A DNA stretch of 59,201 bases from Oscillospiraceae bacterium (GTDB lineage: Bacteria; Bacillota; Clostridia; Oscillospirales; QAMX01), in assembly GCA_015067705.1 (NCBI GenBank), contig SVLW01000012.1, forward strand, positions 1 through 59,201. The letters run 5' to 3'. Shown here in pieces: positions 17,824 through 26,290 of this stretch. Numbering within the stretch: the first letter of the stretch is position 1; each line of letters opens with the position of its first letter. The notes below the pieces were generated by a model, which saw only the letters and a list, made by a program, of their open reading frames with translations, was not told the DNA's origin and did no database searches. Both the position numbers and the translations under genes were made by a program.

Positions 17824-17858
17824 AAAAGCGCAGCAAAAAGCTGCGCTTTTACTTTTTT
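17824..17858. terminator. Bidirectional intrinsic terminator
   Basis: AAAAGCGCAGC-AAAAA-GCTGCGCTTTT is a perfect 11-bp stem followed by ACTTTTTT. It separates the flotillin group from the convergent blaR1 gene. Confidence 0.9.
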
Positions 17859-17862
17859 CCGA

Positions 17863-20556
17863 TTATTGCGGTTCCACCGCCGTAATCACGCCGCCCTCCT
17901 GTTCCACATCCTGCATGAGATAGAGTCCCGTACCCACCAGGGACGCGGTGTAGCACGTTTGCCCGGTGGTGCCGCCGGTGCTGTCGAGATAGAGCGTTCC
18001 GGCGAAAAGCGGCGCCTCCCCGTTTAAGACGGTGAAGCGGATCGAGGCGTGCGCGGCCTGCAGGACATCCTCCTCCCGGGGCGACCAGCAGATGGCCTCG
18101 CCCTTCCGATACGTCATGACGGTGTCGGATGCTTTCTCCGCACGTTCCCAGTCCACCAGACATCCATTCTCGCAGGACGCCACGATCCCCGTGTAGTCCA
18201 GATCAAAGGCAAAGCGGAAAACCGGCAGCCGGGAACTGAAATACGGCGCATACTCCCACTGTGCCGCGCCCTTTTGGGACTCCGGCACCAGGGAGAAGAT
18301 GCTCCAGAGATAAGCACCCATCTGGGGATTCGACGAAAGCTTCACCCGCCACAGTGCGCCGTCCACCCGCAGCAGGAACTGATCCAGCGTCAGGGGCAAA
18401 TAGAGGATCTCGTCATACTGCTCCCGGATCTGGGCGATGCCGCCGAATCCCTGCGGCACATAAAGCGCCGCCCACTCCTCGTCGGTATAGGGAAATTCCT
18501 GCCAGTCCCAGCTTTCCACCGGGTATTCGCTGCCCGTCGCAGCGCTTTCGGCAGAATCATGGTTCGGATTCATCTTGACGGCGAGCACTTTGTCGCTCAT
18601 GCGGTTCTGCACGACAAAGCCGTTTTCCCGGAAGAAATAGCGGCAGCCGGAGTCGCCGCCCGCCGCAGAGACAGAACTGAGCGGGTTCATATAAAGACAC
18701 GCCTCGGACACATAGGCATTGCCGAAAGACAGCATTTCGATCGCGCCGGACTCTTCCGGCGCGGTGTCTTCCGCCAGCAGATAGAGCCACCGGAGATAAG
18801 TGTCATCCGAGGCGGGATCGTCCTGCTCGGAGGCATCGTAATACCCGTACGCCAGATAAAGCTCGCCGTTTTTCTGCTGCAGGAGATAATAGAGCGTGTC
18901 CTCGTCATAGATCACGCGCCAGGCCCGGGCGGTACCCCGGCGAATCCCGGCGGCGGACTTCCCGCCGCGCCACGCCATGCCGCTTTGATCCCGGAAAAGC
19001 CCGTCAAAGTTCTCCCGGGTGAGGGAGATTTCCTCCGGCCGACCCAGATCCGTCCAGGCGGATTCATCGGAATGCTCCCGGATGGAGGAAAGATGCCCGT
19101 CCAATCCCATGCGGTAGGACGGCGTATTCTCCCCTGCCACCATGGAAAAACTGGTGATCCCGCTCTCATAGGTGACCTCCGCTACACTGTAGGTCCGGTT
19201 CGCGGGAAGCGCACCGGATCCGGCAAATGCATACTGCGAAAGCCAGGCCCGCAGGGCCGCGTCGAAGTCGTATTCCATCCGCCAGGCCCGCTTTCCGCCC
19301 TCTTCGGCATCATAGAAGGTCAGAATACTGCGGTAATCATCCTCCCCCGCATGGCGCGGATGGAAGGAGAAGCCGCTATAGTACTGATAGTGAAGGAGGT
19401 AGAAATCCCCGTTTCCGAGATTCAGCCGAACCGTGCGGGAAAGACTGTTCGGGTCGTCAAGTCCCACGGGGAAGAACACGCGTCGATGGTCGAGAAGCAG
19501 CGCGGTAAGCTCCGCCGCCGCCTCGTCCGGGACAGGGACTTCATCCACCGTCACGGATTCCACACCGTCAAGCGCCAACTCCTCCGCCGGATTCGTCAGG
19601 ATACTGACCACCAAAACCGCACAAAGCAGCACTGTCAGCGCCACCGTCCAGATCGCGGGCTTTTTCCAGCGGGACAGATTCAAAATGCGTCCCCGGGTAT
19701 CGCCCTCGCCAAAGGCCAGGGGCGTTCCGGCAATGATGCGCCGTCCGGTGGCAAGAGTCAGAAGAGACGCGGAGTAGTCCGCCCGTACATCGCTGCCCAG
19801 ATTGCGGATCACCGCCTCGTCACAGCTCATCTCCATATCGCGCCCGGCCAGCAGGAACGCGGCCCACACCAGCGGATTGAACCAATGGATAGAAAGTGCA
19901 AGGAAGCCCAATCCCTTCATGAGCGGATCCAGCCGCCGGATATGCTGCTGTTCATGGAGGATGATATATGCCCTTTCTGCTTCGCTCAGATGATCGGGCA
20001 GATAGATCTTTGGACGAAGGATGCCCACCACAAAGGGCGATTTCAGATCATCTGCAATCCAGATGTTTTCCCGCAGCGGAACTGCAATGAACAGTCTGCG
20101 CTGCAGACGGGTATAGGACACGATACTGTAGATGGCCATACCCCATACACCCGCCATCCAGACAAGGGTGCCCAGAAAGATCGGCCCCTCCAGGGGATCG
20201 GCCCGCAGCTGTTCCTCGCCCTGCGGCAGGGCGTCGTTGATCACATTGCTGACACCGGGGAGCGGCAGCGTCACTTCGGGAAATTCCGTATGGACGATAT
20301 CTTCCGGAATGTATTCAATCACTGAGGTTCCCCCGGCGGATTCTCTCGCTGGGGCATCAAAGATCGCATAGAGCGAGAATGCAGATCCGATGGACACCGG
20401 GCATAAAAGCCTGAACAGCACCACGCCCCACAGCGCATAGGAGATGGCTTTGGGGGCCCGCCGCAGCAGCAGACGCAACAGCATCACCAGCAGGATCGCT
20501 GCGCTTGCCGTCAGGCTCATATTGAGAAGTTTGGGAAGAAATGCGTAAAAGGACAC
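17863..20556 (-). CDS. blaR1: BlaR1/MecR1-type M56 sensor metalloprotease
   Basis: The 897-residue protein has the BlaR1 N-terminal layout: four membrane helices with a cytoplasmic zinc-protease loop carrying HEQQH (His201, Glu202, His205) and LARPKIYLP-like ILRPKIYLP before it. In characterised systems a ligand on the outer domain switches the protease on, and the BlaI repressor is inactivated. The outer part here is about 570 residues and shows no penicillin-binding SxxK-type transpeptidase block that I can see, so the signal may not be a beta-lactam. GTG start follows GAGGGGGTG; blaI ends 4 bp upstream. Confidence 0.88.
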   Translation of the reverse strand: MSFYAFLPKLLNMSLTASAAILLVMLLRLLLRRAPKAISYALWGVVLFRLLCPVSIGSAFSLYAIFDAPARESAGGTSVIEYIPEDIVHTEFPEVTLPLPGVSNVINDALPQGEEQLRADPLEGPIFLGTLVWMAGVWGMAIYSIVSYTRLQRRLFIAVPLRENIWIADDLKSPFVVGILRPKIYLPDHLSEAERAYIILHEQQHIRRLDPLMKGLGFLALSIHWFNPLVWAAFLLAGRDMEMSCDEAVIRNLGSDVRADYSASLLTLATGRRIIAGTPLAFGEGDTRGRILNLSRWKKPAIWTVALTVLLCAVLVVSILTNPAEELALDGVESVTVDEVPVPDEAAAELTALLLDHRRVFFPVGLDDPNSLSRTVRLNLGNGDFYLLHYQYYSGFSFHPRHAGEDDYRSILTFYDAEEGGKRAWRMEYDFDAALRAWLSQYAFAGSGALPANRTYSVAEVTYESGITSFSMVAGENTPSYRMGLDGHLSSIREHSDESAWTDLGRPEEISLTRENFDGLFRDQSGMAWRGGKSAAGIRRGTARAWRVIYDEDTLYYLLQQKNGELYLAYGYYDASEQDDPASDDTYLRWLYLLAEDTAPEESGAIEMLSFGNAYVSEACLYMNPLSSVSAAGGDSGCRYFFRENGFVVQNRMSDKVLAVKMNPNHDSAESAATGSEYPVESWDWQEFPYTDEEWAALYVPQGFGGIAQIREQYDEILYLPLTLDQFLLRVDGALWRVKLSSNPQMGAYLWSIFSLVPESQKGAAQWEYAPYFSSRLPVFRFAFDLDYTGIVASCENGCLVDWERAEKASDTVMTYRKGEAICWSPREEDVLQAAHASIRFTVLNGEAPLFAGTLYLDSTGGTTGQTCYTASLVGTGLYLMQDVEQEGGVITAVEPQ

Positions 20557-20560
20557 TGTT

Positions 20561-20920
20561 TCACCCCCTCATGCGATCAATGACCGATTTCAGCTCGTCG
20601 ATCTCCTGCTGGGACAGTTTTTTCCGGGTGCCGAAGGCTGCCAGAAATGCAGGCAGCGAGCCGCCGAAGGTCTCCTCCACGTACTGTTCGCTATGCCGGG
20701 CGTAGTATTCCTCCCTGGAGATCAGTGACGTCACCACACCGTTCACGTTTTGAAAGAGTCCCCGCTCGCAGAGCCGCCGCAGGACGGTATGTGACGTGCT
20801 TTTCTTCCACCGGAATTCCTCCGCGCCGATTTTAGCCAGTCCGCCGGAGGTGATGGGCTCCCGTTCCCAGATAAAATCTGCAAACCGTGCCTCCGCAGTT
20901 CCCATTTTTAAGTCAGACAT
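20561..20920 (-). CDS. blaI: BlaI/MecI/CopY family transcriptional repressor
   Basis: This 119-residue winged-helix protein follows the BlaI pattern: EARFADFIWEREPITSGGLAK, then WKKSTSHTVLRRLCERGLF as recognition helix and wing, and a C-terminal dimerisation helix (LPAFLAAFGTRKKLSQQEIDELKSVI). The usual BlaR1 cleavage region lies between them. It is first gene of a two-gene operon with blaR1 and sits behind a promoter overlapped by paired TTACA-N3-TGTAA operators, so it most likely represses itself and blaR1. Other targets elsewhere in the genome are likely but not in view. Confidence 0.92.
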   Translation of the reverse strand: MSDLKMGTAEARFADFIWEREPITSGGLAKIGAEEFRWKKSTSHTVLRRLCERGLFQNVNGVVTSLISREEYYARHSEQYVEETFGGSLPAFLAAFGTRKKLSQQEIDELKSVIDRMRG

Positions 20921-20935
20921 CCATCTGTCCCCCTT

Positions 20936-20989
20936 GTGTTACAAGCTGTAATACAATTATATACTACAGCTTGTAACACAGCTTGTCAA
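20936..20989 (-). promoter_or_regulatory. blaI promoter with paired BlaI operators
   Basis: Two TACA-N3-TGTA sites, TTACAAGCTGTAA and CTACAGCTTGTAA, lie in a larger perfect 15-bp inverted repeat (20936-20950 and 20965-20979). The minus-strand promoter is TTGACA (20984-20989), 17 bp, TAGTAT (20961-20966), so one operator lies in the spacer and one downstream of the -10 box. This is the standard layout for BlaI repression. Confidence 0.85.
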
Positions 20990-20995
20990 GAAGAA

Positions 20996-21031
20996 AATAA
21001 AAAACGCAGAGACGATGCTGTCATCCCTGCG
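20996..21031 (-). terminator. Terminator of the lipoprotein gene
   Basis: On the minus strand CGCAG...CTGCG with inner GATG-ACAG-CATC is followed by a run of T ending near 20996, eight bases past the stop codon. Confidence 0.75.
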
Positions 21032-21039
21032 GATTTCTT

Positions 21040-21552
21040 TTATTCTGTGGCGTATGCTTCTGCATCTTCTGCATCCGGATATCCGTTAAGCTCATAGAGC
21101 TCGTGGGGAATAGAGCTGACGGCGCGCTGTTCTTCCTCGCTGAGGCTTTGGTACCATGAAAGCCACTCCAGCGTTTCCTCGGACAGCTCCGATTTCTCAA
21201 AGGTTCTCCCGGCAAAGGTCACGGTTTCCGCGTCCTTCGGCACATAGGGCGTGCAGAGATGCCACTCATGATCGTAAAGGATGGCAATGCCGCCCTCTAC
21301 TCTGGCATAGGGCAGATGCAGCTCCCGATTGAAATTGGTCTGGCCATCCTTTTTGGGGAAGGTATCCGTGTAGGAGGTGGTATAGCCGATGATGGCGCTC
21401 TCGTCGATCTCCCCCGGCAGCGCCGTGACAGACAAGAGATAAATCTCGCCCTCCACCATAATGGCCGCCGGATAATCCGACTCCACATGCGCACACCCGG
21501 AAAGTGCAAGAATGCAGCAAAGTACCAGAAGGACACTGAAAAACTGTTTCAT
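21040..21552 (-). CDS. Small lipoprotein of unknown function
   Basis: The 170-residue product has a signal peptide with lipobox ALSGC (Cys20). The rest forms a mixed domain beginning AAIMVEGEIYLLS and continuing with IGYTTSYTDTFPKKDGQTNF, a pattern seen in small uncharacterised Clostridia lipoproteins. A helical acidic tail (LEWLSWYQSLSEEEQRAVSSIPHELYELNG) may resemble a short anti-sigma-type or docking segment; I cannot name a family. It sits between the BlaI operon and a membrane-bound regulator on the same strand and has its own terminator. Confidence 0.65.
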   Translation of the reverse strand: MKQFFSVLLVLCCILALSGCAHVESDYPAAIMVEGEIYLLSVTALPGEIDESAIIGYTTSYTDTFPKKDGQTNFNRELHLPYARVEGGIAILYDHEWHLCTPYVPKDAETVTFAGRTFEKSELSEETLEWLSWYQSLSEEEQRAVSSIPHELYELNGYPDAEDAEAYATE

Positions 21553-21618
21553 AGGAAGCCTCCTTACATTCGTTTATCCTTTAGACGAAACTTCCTGCCA
21601 CTATGTTCCGGTTTTCCC

Positions 21619-22899
21619 TCACTCCCTCGCTACAACTACCGGGGCGGAGAATGCCGGGCGTTCCAGCCAGCCGTCTTCCACCACGGCGTGATCCGCGAAT
21701 TCCGCCGTCCGGCCAAGATTGTCCGTAACCAGAAGCTTGACGTCCAGCGCGTCGCCCTCTTTCATGGTGAGATCGACGTACACCTCCTCGAGAGATGCCA
21801 GGAAAACACCCTCCTCCCGGTCGGATTTCCGGATCGACATGACCTCGTGCAGAATCTCCTCGCCGTTCAGAAAAGCCGTCATCACGGCCTTTTCCGGCTG
21901 GATGAAGTCCGGGAACGCAGACGCAATCTCCACGTCGGCCCGTTCCGTCTTAGCGGTGGTGGAGGTGATGCCAAAGCCTGTGACCGTCACGGCAAAGGGA
22001 AGCGTGAGGTTATAGGCCGAGAGATGCACATTCTCAGGATGGAGTTCCAGGATCGGCTCCGGCAAAAGCTGCTCCCGGATGTTCCCTGCCGCATCCTCCA
22101 CCCGGATGGTGATCTCTGTCTCCCGGTTCAGCGGCAGCGTAAGCTCCGAGCGGAAGTTCGGTCCCTCCGCCCAGTCGCCGGTGCTCTGTCCCCGGGATTC
22201 ATCCACCTTCTCCCACGCCGCGCAGAATTGCAGCCGGCTGCCGGCGGTGTATTCCTTCATCGTGGCAGAAAGACGCAGTGTGGCGGTTTCCTGTTCCACA
22301 TCAAGTGCGATAATCTCCCACTGGAAGGTGCTGAGCATCTGCTCTTCTTCTGCCAGCACCTCATAAATCGTGTTGCGGATCTGGCCGGAGAGGCTCTGCT
22401 GATTGAGAGACACAATATCCCGCAGGGTATAGAGATCATTTCGCAGGAGCTTTACCGTATCGCGCAGAGAGCCAAGCTGGGCAAAAAGCACCACGAAAAC
22501 CGCCGACAGCAGTACTGCCGCCGCGATGATCCATCCCCGATGGGTGCGCCAGGGCGATTCGTCCCGCTTTGCGGTTTCCTCCGCATACCGGTGCAGCACC
22601 GCCTCTATGGGATCGATCCCGGCGGGCTGTGCCGGCATGTCCGGATGTTCCTGTATTTCAGGCTGTTCCGGCTCTTCCGGCACGTCGGGATGAACCTGCA
22701 CGTCCTCCACACCCAAGAGTCGTCCCACCGTGATCCCAAACAGGCGGCTCATGGCGATGATGGTGTCCAGTTCCGGGATGCCCTTATCGCTCTCCCATTT
22801 GGATACTGCCTGGCGGGAGACGCCCAGTGCTTCCCCAAGACCCTCCTGGGAGAGTCCGCGTTCTTTTCTCAGTTCCTGTATGCGCTGGCCCAGTGTCAT
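21619..22899 (-). CDS. Membrane-bound XRE regulator with extracytoplasmic domain
   Basis: From the ATG at 22899 (AAAGGAGG eight bases upstream; the ATG at 22905 is too close) the protein is 426 residues. Residues 1-63 form an XRE helix-turn-helix (LGQRIQELRKERGLSQEGLGEALGVSRQAVSKWES). An acidic proline-rich linker, one membrane helix (about 125-145), a short coiled coil, and an extracellular beta-rich region of about 250 residues with two Ig-like repeats follow. Such one-component regulators sense outside signals directly; the ligand is unknown. It may control the adjacent lipoprotein or the operon upstream. Confidence 0.8.
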   Translation of the reverse strand: MTLGQRIQELRKERGLSQEGLGEALGVSRQAVSKWESDKGIPELDTIIAMSRLFGITVGRLLGVEDVQVHPDVPEEPEQPEIQEHPDMPAQPAGIDPIEAVLHRYAEETAKRDESPWRTHRGWIIAAAVLLSAVFVVLFAQLGSLRDTVKLLRNDLYTLRDIVSLNQQSLSGQIRNTIYEVLAEEEQMLSTFQWEIIALDVEQETATLRLSATMKEYTAGSRLQFCAAWEKVDESRGQSTGDWAEGPNFRSELTLPLNRETEITIRVEDAAGNIREQLLPEPILELHPENVHLSAYNLTLPFAVTVTGFGITSTTAKTERADVEIASAFPDFIQPEKAVMTAFLNGEEILHEVMSIRKSDREEGVFLASLEEVYVDLTMKEGDALDVKLLVTDNLGRTAEFADHAVVEDGWLERPAFSAPVVVARE

Positions 22900-23013
22900 G
22901 TCCATCGCCTCCTTTCCCCTGTATCATACGGGATCCCCCGCATTTTGGCCACCATTTCCCCGTTTCATGTTGTCAACGCAGCGTTGCAGAGGGTGGATTT
23001 TACTTAGAAACGC

Positions 23014-23628
23014 CTATTTTAGCATCTCACACGATATCTCGTAGCTGATATCAGGAATCGAATGCATGGGGATATCTGTTACTTTCCAGGATGCAAGTTT
23101 TAGTAGTTCTTCCGCAAACCCATCTTCGATCAAACCGGTTGTACAGATGGTCTCGTGCGTCACCGTACCAAGGATCAAACGCTTCTGCTTCCAGAAACAC
23201 AGATCTTCTGGTTTTCCACGCCATTTTGGTTTGGTGCCGATGGTGTCCATTGTCGGGTGTGACAATTTGTTTCGTTGCCGAAGATAGATATCCCGATAAC
23301 AGTAATCCAGGAGTTCCATAGAAGCGGGACAACAGGAATAGATCATTTGCACCGTGTTCTGCGTGATTGTGGGGTATCCATACCATTTTTTCGGATGAAT
23401 CGTACCAAGTCGATATGGCTGCAGCTGTATTTCCAGCGCACCAGGCACATCCTCATATCCATCCGGAATGGTTTTGGAAAGTGAAAAGGTATCGGCATAC
23501 TGTAAGCAAACGTGCAAAAATGAAGAAAACGCCTGATTTTCCAGACCACCCGTATAACGATTCCCGGTTTGTTCCAGTGTCAGAAAACGAATTGCAATCA
23601 CCTCCCGCAACATTCCTCCCGGCATCAC
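23014..23628 (-). CDS. Unrecognised 204-residue protein, AT-rich gene
   Basis: I do not recognise this protein. It has no signal peptide or membrane helix. Notable segments are IQLQPYRLGTIHPKKWYGYPT, CCPASMELLDYCYRDIYLRQRN and CFWKQKRLILGTVTHETIC. The last suggests an immunity-type or SMI1-like small alpha/beta domain, but this is a guess. The GTG at 23628 overlaps the stop of the upstream gene and an ATG follows at 23625; ribosome binding is unclear (GGAG is very close). Base composition is visibly more AT-rich than its neighbours, suggesting later arrival. It is last in a three-gene minus-strand operon. Confidence 0.5.
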   Translation of the reverse strand: MMPGGMLREVIAIRFLTLEQTGNRYTGGLENQAFSSFLHVCLQYADTFSLSKTIPDGYEDVPGALEIQLQPYRLGTIHPKKWYGYPTITQNTVQMIYSCCPASMELLDYCYRDIYLRQRNKLSHPTMDTIGTKPKWRGKPEDLCFWKQKRLILGTVTHETICTTGLIEDGFAEELLKLASWKVTDIPMHSIPDISYEISCEMLK

Positions 23629-25085
23629 TCCGTTACGCCCACATACCCGGTTTCTTCAATGATATACTGCCCTTCTTCCGAGAGGATCCAGTCGAGCAGC
23701 AGGTCTACGTTTTCGTTGGGGTTCCCCTCATAGGTGACGGCGTACATGGGGGTGACGATGGGATAGCTGCCGTTTCGGATATTCTCCGCGGTGGGGGGAA
23801 CGCCGTCGATGGAGAGCATTTTGATATCGGGATTTTTTATGATCCCCTCCACATAATAGCGGAAGGAGAAGCCGATGGAATTGGACTTGCTGCGATAGCT
23901 GGACACCTGCTCGATGATACCGGCCATCATGTCGTTCCGCAGTTCCGTGGGAGGCTCCATGAGGGGCGTATCGCCCATGAAGCGCCGCAGCATGCTCTGG
24001 CTGCCGCTGCCCTCATTGCGCTGGAAGGCGGCGATCTTCTCATTTCTGCCGCCAAGCTCCCGCCAGTTGGTGATCTCGCCGGAATAGATGCCCCGGATCT
24101 GCTCCGCGGTGAGATTGTCGATGGGGTTATCCTTGTGCACGAAGAACACGAATGCCTCCGTACCAACAGGCGTATAGACGAAAGAGGTGCCGCATTCCTC
24201 GGCATAGGCCTTCTGTTCCTCGGAAGGATAGACGCCCAGGAAGAGATCGATCCGCCGTTCCGCCAGACTGCGGTATCCCTCCGGCGTGTTGTTATACTCG
24301 AAAACGCCGTCATAGAGTTCCGTGGTCTCGGGATAGACCGCGTTGACAAAGGCAGAGTACACCGGGAAGAAGGCCGCGGCGCCATCGATCACCGGCAGAT
24401 CCCCCGTAAGCGCCAGAGTCTCGCTCCTCAGCTTCACGATCTTGGAATCCTCCCGGAAGGGCAGATATTCATGGACATTGATGTTGGGCGCGGTGTTGAC
24501 CGTGATGCTCTGGTCGTATTTCTCCAGGCCGTAGTGAATACCAAACGCCGCAAAGTAGACCGCCGCGGGAATCAGCCAGATGAGGAAAACCTTCTTTTTC
24601 TTCCGGAACCACACAAGCGGCAGCAGCAGGGACGGAAGGAGAAACATCCCCACATAGATAAAGGCCTGATGGATCCCCTCGGACATGAGGATCATACCGC
24701 CGATGACGGCGGCATACCCGCTCACCACCACGATCAGAACCGTCAGCACCAGTTTAGCAAAAAAGACCAGCACTTCCCTGCCGGATACGGCGGGCGCATC
24801 CGCGTTCCGCGTTTTCCACAGCCAGATACCCAGCACACCATAGAATGCCAAAAGAACCAGACCGATCACGATCTCCGCGCCGCCCCGGTAAATCATATGT
24901 ACCGCCGGGAACGCACCGAACACGCCGCCCCAGAAAATCCCCTTATGGAGCAAAAGCGCCGCATACAGGAAACAGCCCATCCAGATCAGGACCATTGACA
25001 TGACCATGCTGACCCCGGTGAGCCCGATCATCATATAAAACGCCGCAAAAGCGGCAAACGGGATATATCCCAGGTATTTTTTCAT
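23625..25085 (-). CDS. Polytopic membrane protein fused to a PstS-like substrate-binding domain
   Basis: The 486-residue protein starts at the ATG at 25085 after AGGAGG. Its first 200 residues hold about six membrane helices. The rest (about 215-486) is a periplasmic-binding-protein type 2 domain of the phosphate-binding PstS kind, with FVHKDNPIDNLTAEQIRGIYSGEITNWRELGG, FQRNEGSGSQS and SNSIGFSFRYY. In PstS the serine and arginine of GSGS/NEGSGS bind phosphate, and both are here. A binding domain joined to a membrane domain rather than a lipid anchor is unusual, and no Pst permease genes are nearby. It may be a phosphate sensor or adaptor. Confidence 0.8.
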   Translation of the reverse strand: MKKYLGYIPFAAFAAFYMMIGLTGVSMVMSMVLIWMGCFLYAALLLHKGIFWGGVFGAFPAVHMIYRGGAEIVIGLVLLAFYGVLGIWLWKTRNADAPAVSGREVLVFFAKLVLTVLIVVVSGYAAVIGGMILMSEGIHQAFIYVGMFLLPSLLLPLVWFRKKKKVFLIWLIPAAVYFAAFGIHYGLEKYDQSITVNTAPNINVHEYLPFREDSKIVKLRSETLALTGDLPVIDGAAAFFPVYSAFVNAVYPETTELYDGVFEYNNTPEGYRSLAERRIDLFLGVYPSEEQKAYAEECGTSFVYTPVGTEAFVFFVHKDNPIDNLTAEQIRGIYSGEITNWRELGGRNEKIAAFQRNEGSGSQSMLRRFMGDTPLMEPPTELRNDMMAGIIEQVSSYRSKSNSIGFSFRYYVEGIIKNPDIKMLSIDGVPPTAENIRNGSYPIVTPMYAVTYEGNPNENVDLLLDWILSEEGQYIIEETGYVGVTE

Positions 25086-25096
25086 AAATGCCTCCT

Positions 25097-25462
25097 TCAC
25101 TGCTCTGCCATAATCTCCGGCAGGGTCCAGACGGTGTATCTGCCCCAGTATATTTCAGACGAAATCACATAACGATTTGTTCCATCGGAGAAAAGATAGC
25201 CGCTGCCGGCCTGCTCCACGAATGCGGCGCCGCTTTTCTCCTGAAACGCATCAAAAAGCTCCGGACACGCGCCGCGCCGGGAAAGATAGACCCCCTCGCC
25301 CACATCCACCGCCGCATAAGGAGTGTCCTCCGAAATCCGCATCGCCGCCGCCAGATACGGGAGAGGATTCCCTCGCTGGAAAATGATAGCTCGATTCGAG
25401 AAAAGGAGTGCGGCGAAGAGGAGAAGAAACACAATGCTAATTAGAAGAACATGTTTTTTCAT
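25097..25462 (-). CDS. Small membrane-anchored protein, first of the PstS-like operon
   Basis: From ATG at 25462 (AAGGGA upstream) the product is 121 residues, with one N-terminal hydrophobic helix (about 2-22) and an outside domain: LPYLAAAMRISEDTPYAAVDVGEGVYLSRRGACPELFDAFQEKSGAAFVEQAGSGYLFSDGTNRYV. No family is recognised. Its stop is 11 bp before the next start, whose AGGAGG lies in that gap, so the two are translationally close. It may be an exported subunit of the PstS-like membrane protein; this is inferred only from position. Confidence 0.6.
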   Translation of the reverse strand: MKKHVLLISIVFLLLFAALLFSNRAIIFQRGNPLPYLAAAMRISEDTPYAAVDVGEGVYLSRRGACPELFDAFQEKSGAAFVEQAGSGYLFSDGTNRYVISSEIYWGRYTVWTLPEIMAEQ

Positions 25463-25569
25463 ACGGAATCCCTTTTCGTTCGAAGAATAGTTTGTGTTCA
25501 TTTTATCATACTTCCGGATAAAACTCTACGGGATATATCTTCATACTTTCACACAACAATTTGATGTTA

Positions 25570-25742
25570 GTGATATTCCGACTTCGTCAGAGTGATATTT
25601 TTGCTTATGCAAAAGTGATATTGCTCCACGTTGTTCCGCAGTGATATTATATTCGCCTCCAAAACTGCCGAAGGCAATATCACTTGCGAAGCAAATATCA
25701 CGCACCAAAGGTGCATATAACTCGCCGCAAGGCGAATATAAC
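25570..25742. repeat. Array of mini-hairpins separated by GTGATATT / AATATCAC
   Basis: This 405-bp intergenic region (25502-25906) holds four GTGATATT boxes (25570, 25592, 25615, 25641) and then four inverted boxes AATATCAC, AATATCAC, CATATAAC, AATATAAC (25676, 25694, 25714, 25735). Between the boxes lie tiny palindromes such as GCC-GAA-GGC, TTGC-GAA-GCAA, GCACC-AAA-GGTGC and TCGCC-GCAA-GGCGA. The whole is a mirror-image array about 170 bp long, with ATATTCGCCT matching AGGCGAATAT at the two sides. It lies directly downstream of the tRNA-Ser terminator. There are no CRISPR-type spacers; it looks like a MITE-like structured element. Confidence 0.8.
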
Positions 25743-25744
25743 TG

Positions 25745-25780
25745 AAAAACGACAAGTTTCTGTCAAAACTTGTCGTTTTT
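25745..25780. terminator. Terminator of tRNA-Ser
   Basis: AAAAACGACAAGTTT pairs over 15 bp with its complement and a six-base loop. On the minus strand it ends in T5, one base past the tRNA CCA. It could also end plus-strand transcripts. Confidence 0.9.
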
Positions 25781-25781
25781 C

Positions 25782-25870
25782 TGGCGGAGAGTGAGGGATT
25801 CGAACCCTCGTGGGATTGCTCCCAAACTGATTTCGAGTCAGCCCCGTTATGACCACTTCGATAACTCTCC
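25782..25870 (-). tRNA. tRNA-Ser (anticodon CGA)
   Basis: The 89-base minus-strand sequence starts GGAGAGTTATCG and ends CTCTCCG-CCA, with an acceptor stem GGAGAGT/ACTCTCC, the long variable arm of class II tRNAs (GGGAGC...), a T-loop GGTTCGAATCC and anticodon loop CTCGAAA. The CGA anticodon reads UCG serine codons. CCA is encoded. A terminator follows at once. Confidence 0.95.
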
Positions 25871-25906
25871 ATTTATAGATCAAACGCCTGGTCGGCGTTT
25901 CATCGT

Positions 25907-26290
25907 TTATGCTTTCGGCGCCGCATCGTACCAGTCCATTTTGGCGGCGGGGGCGGCCATGACCTCGATCTGCAGACCATCGGGCAGCTCGATCCAGTTA
26001 TGCCCCTTGGGCAGTTCCTTCACGCCGCGGGCATAAGCCTCGGCAAGGCAGGCATCCAGATCTTCCACATTGATGCCCAGATGGGCACTTCTGCCCTCGC
26101 CTGCGGCGAAAGCAGGATCGGAGACCAGCTGCAGTCCGCCGGACAGCCAGACCTGATCGGGCTTTTCGGGATTACCGGCCACGCGGGTCACGGTCATGCC
26201 GAACACATCACGGAAGAACGCAATGCTCCAGTCGAGATCTTTTACATAAAAAGCCATATGATCCAGATACGCGCGCTTTTCGTATGCCAT
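25907..26290 (-). CDS. VOC (glyoxalase/bleomycin resistance) superfamily protein
   Basis: The 127-residue protein has the paired beta-alpha-beta-beta-beta VOC pattern: LDHMAFYVKDLDWSIAFFRDVFGMTV in the first half and SAHLGINVEDLDACLAEAYARG in the second, ending NWIELPDGLQIEVM. His (LDH) and Glu (IEV) are at the usual metal-ligand positions. Members range from glyoxalases to epimerases and resistance proteins, so the substrate is open. GGGAGGAC precedes the start. It stands alone between tRNA-Ser and the icd promoter, with a minus-strand TATAAT near 26338-26343. Confidence 0.85.
   Translation of the reverse strand: MAYEKRAYLDHMAFYVKDLDWSIAFFRDVFGMTVTRVAGNPEKPDQVWLSGGLQLVSDPAFAAGEGRSAHLGINVEDLDACLAEAYARGVKELPKGHNWIELPDGLQIEVMAAPAAKMDWYDAAPKA

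Noticed and set aside
25570-25742. CRISPR array
   Set aside because: Boxes are only eight bases, change orientation midway, and lie 18-26 bp apart with palindromes between; there are no cas genes or unique spacers.
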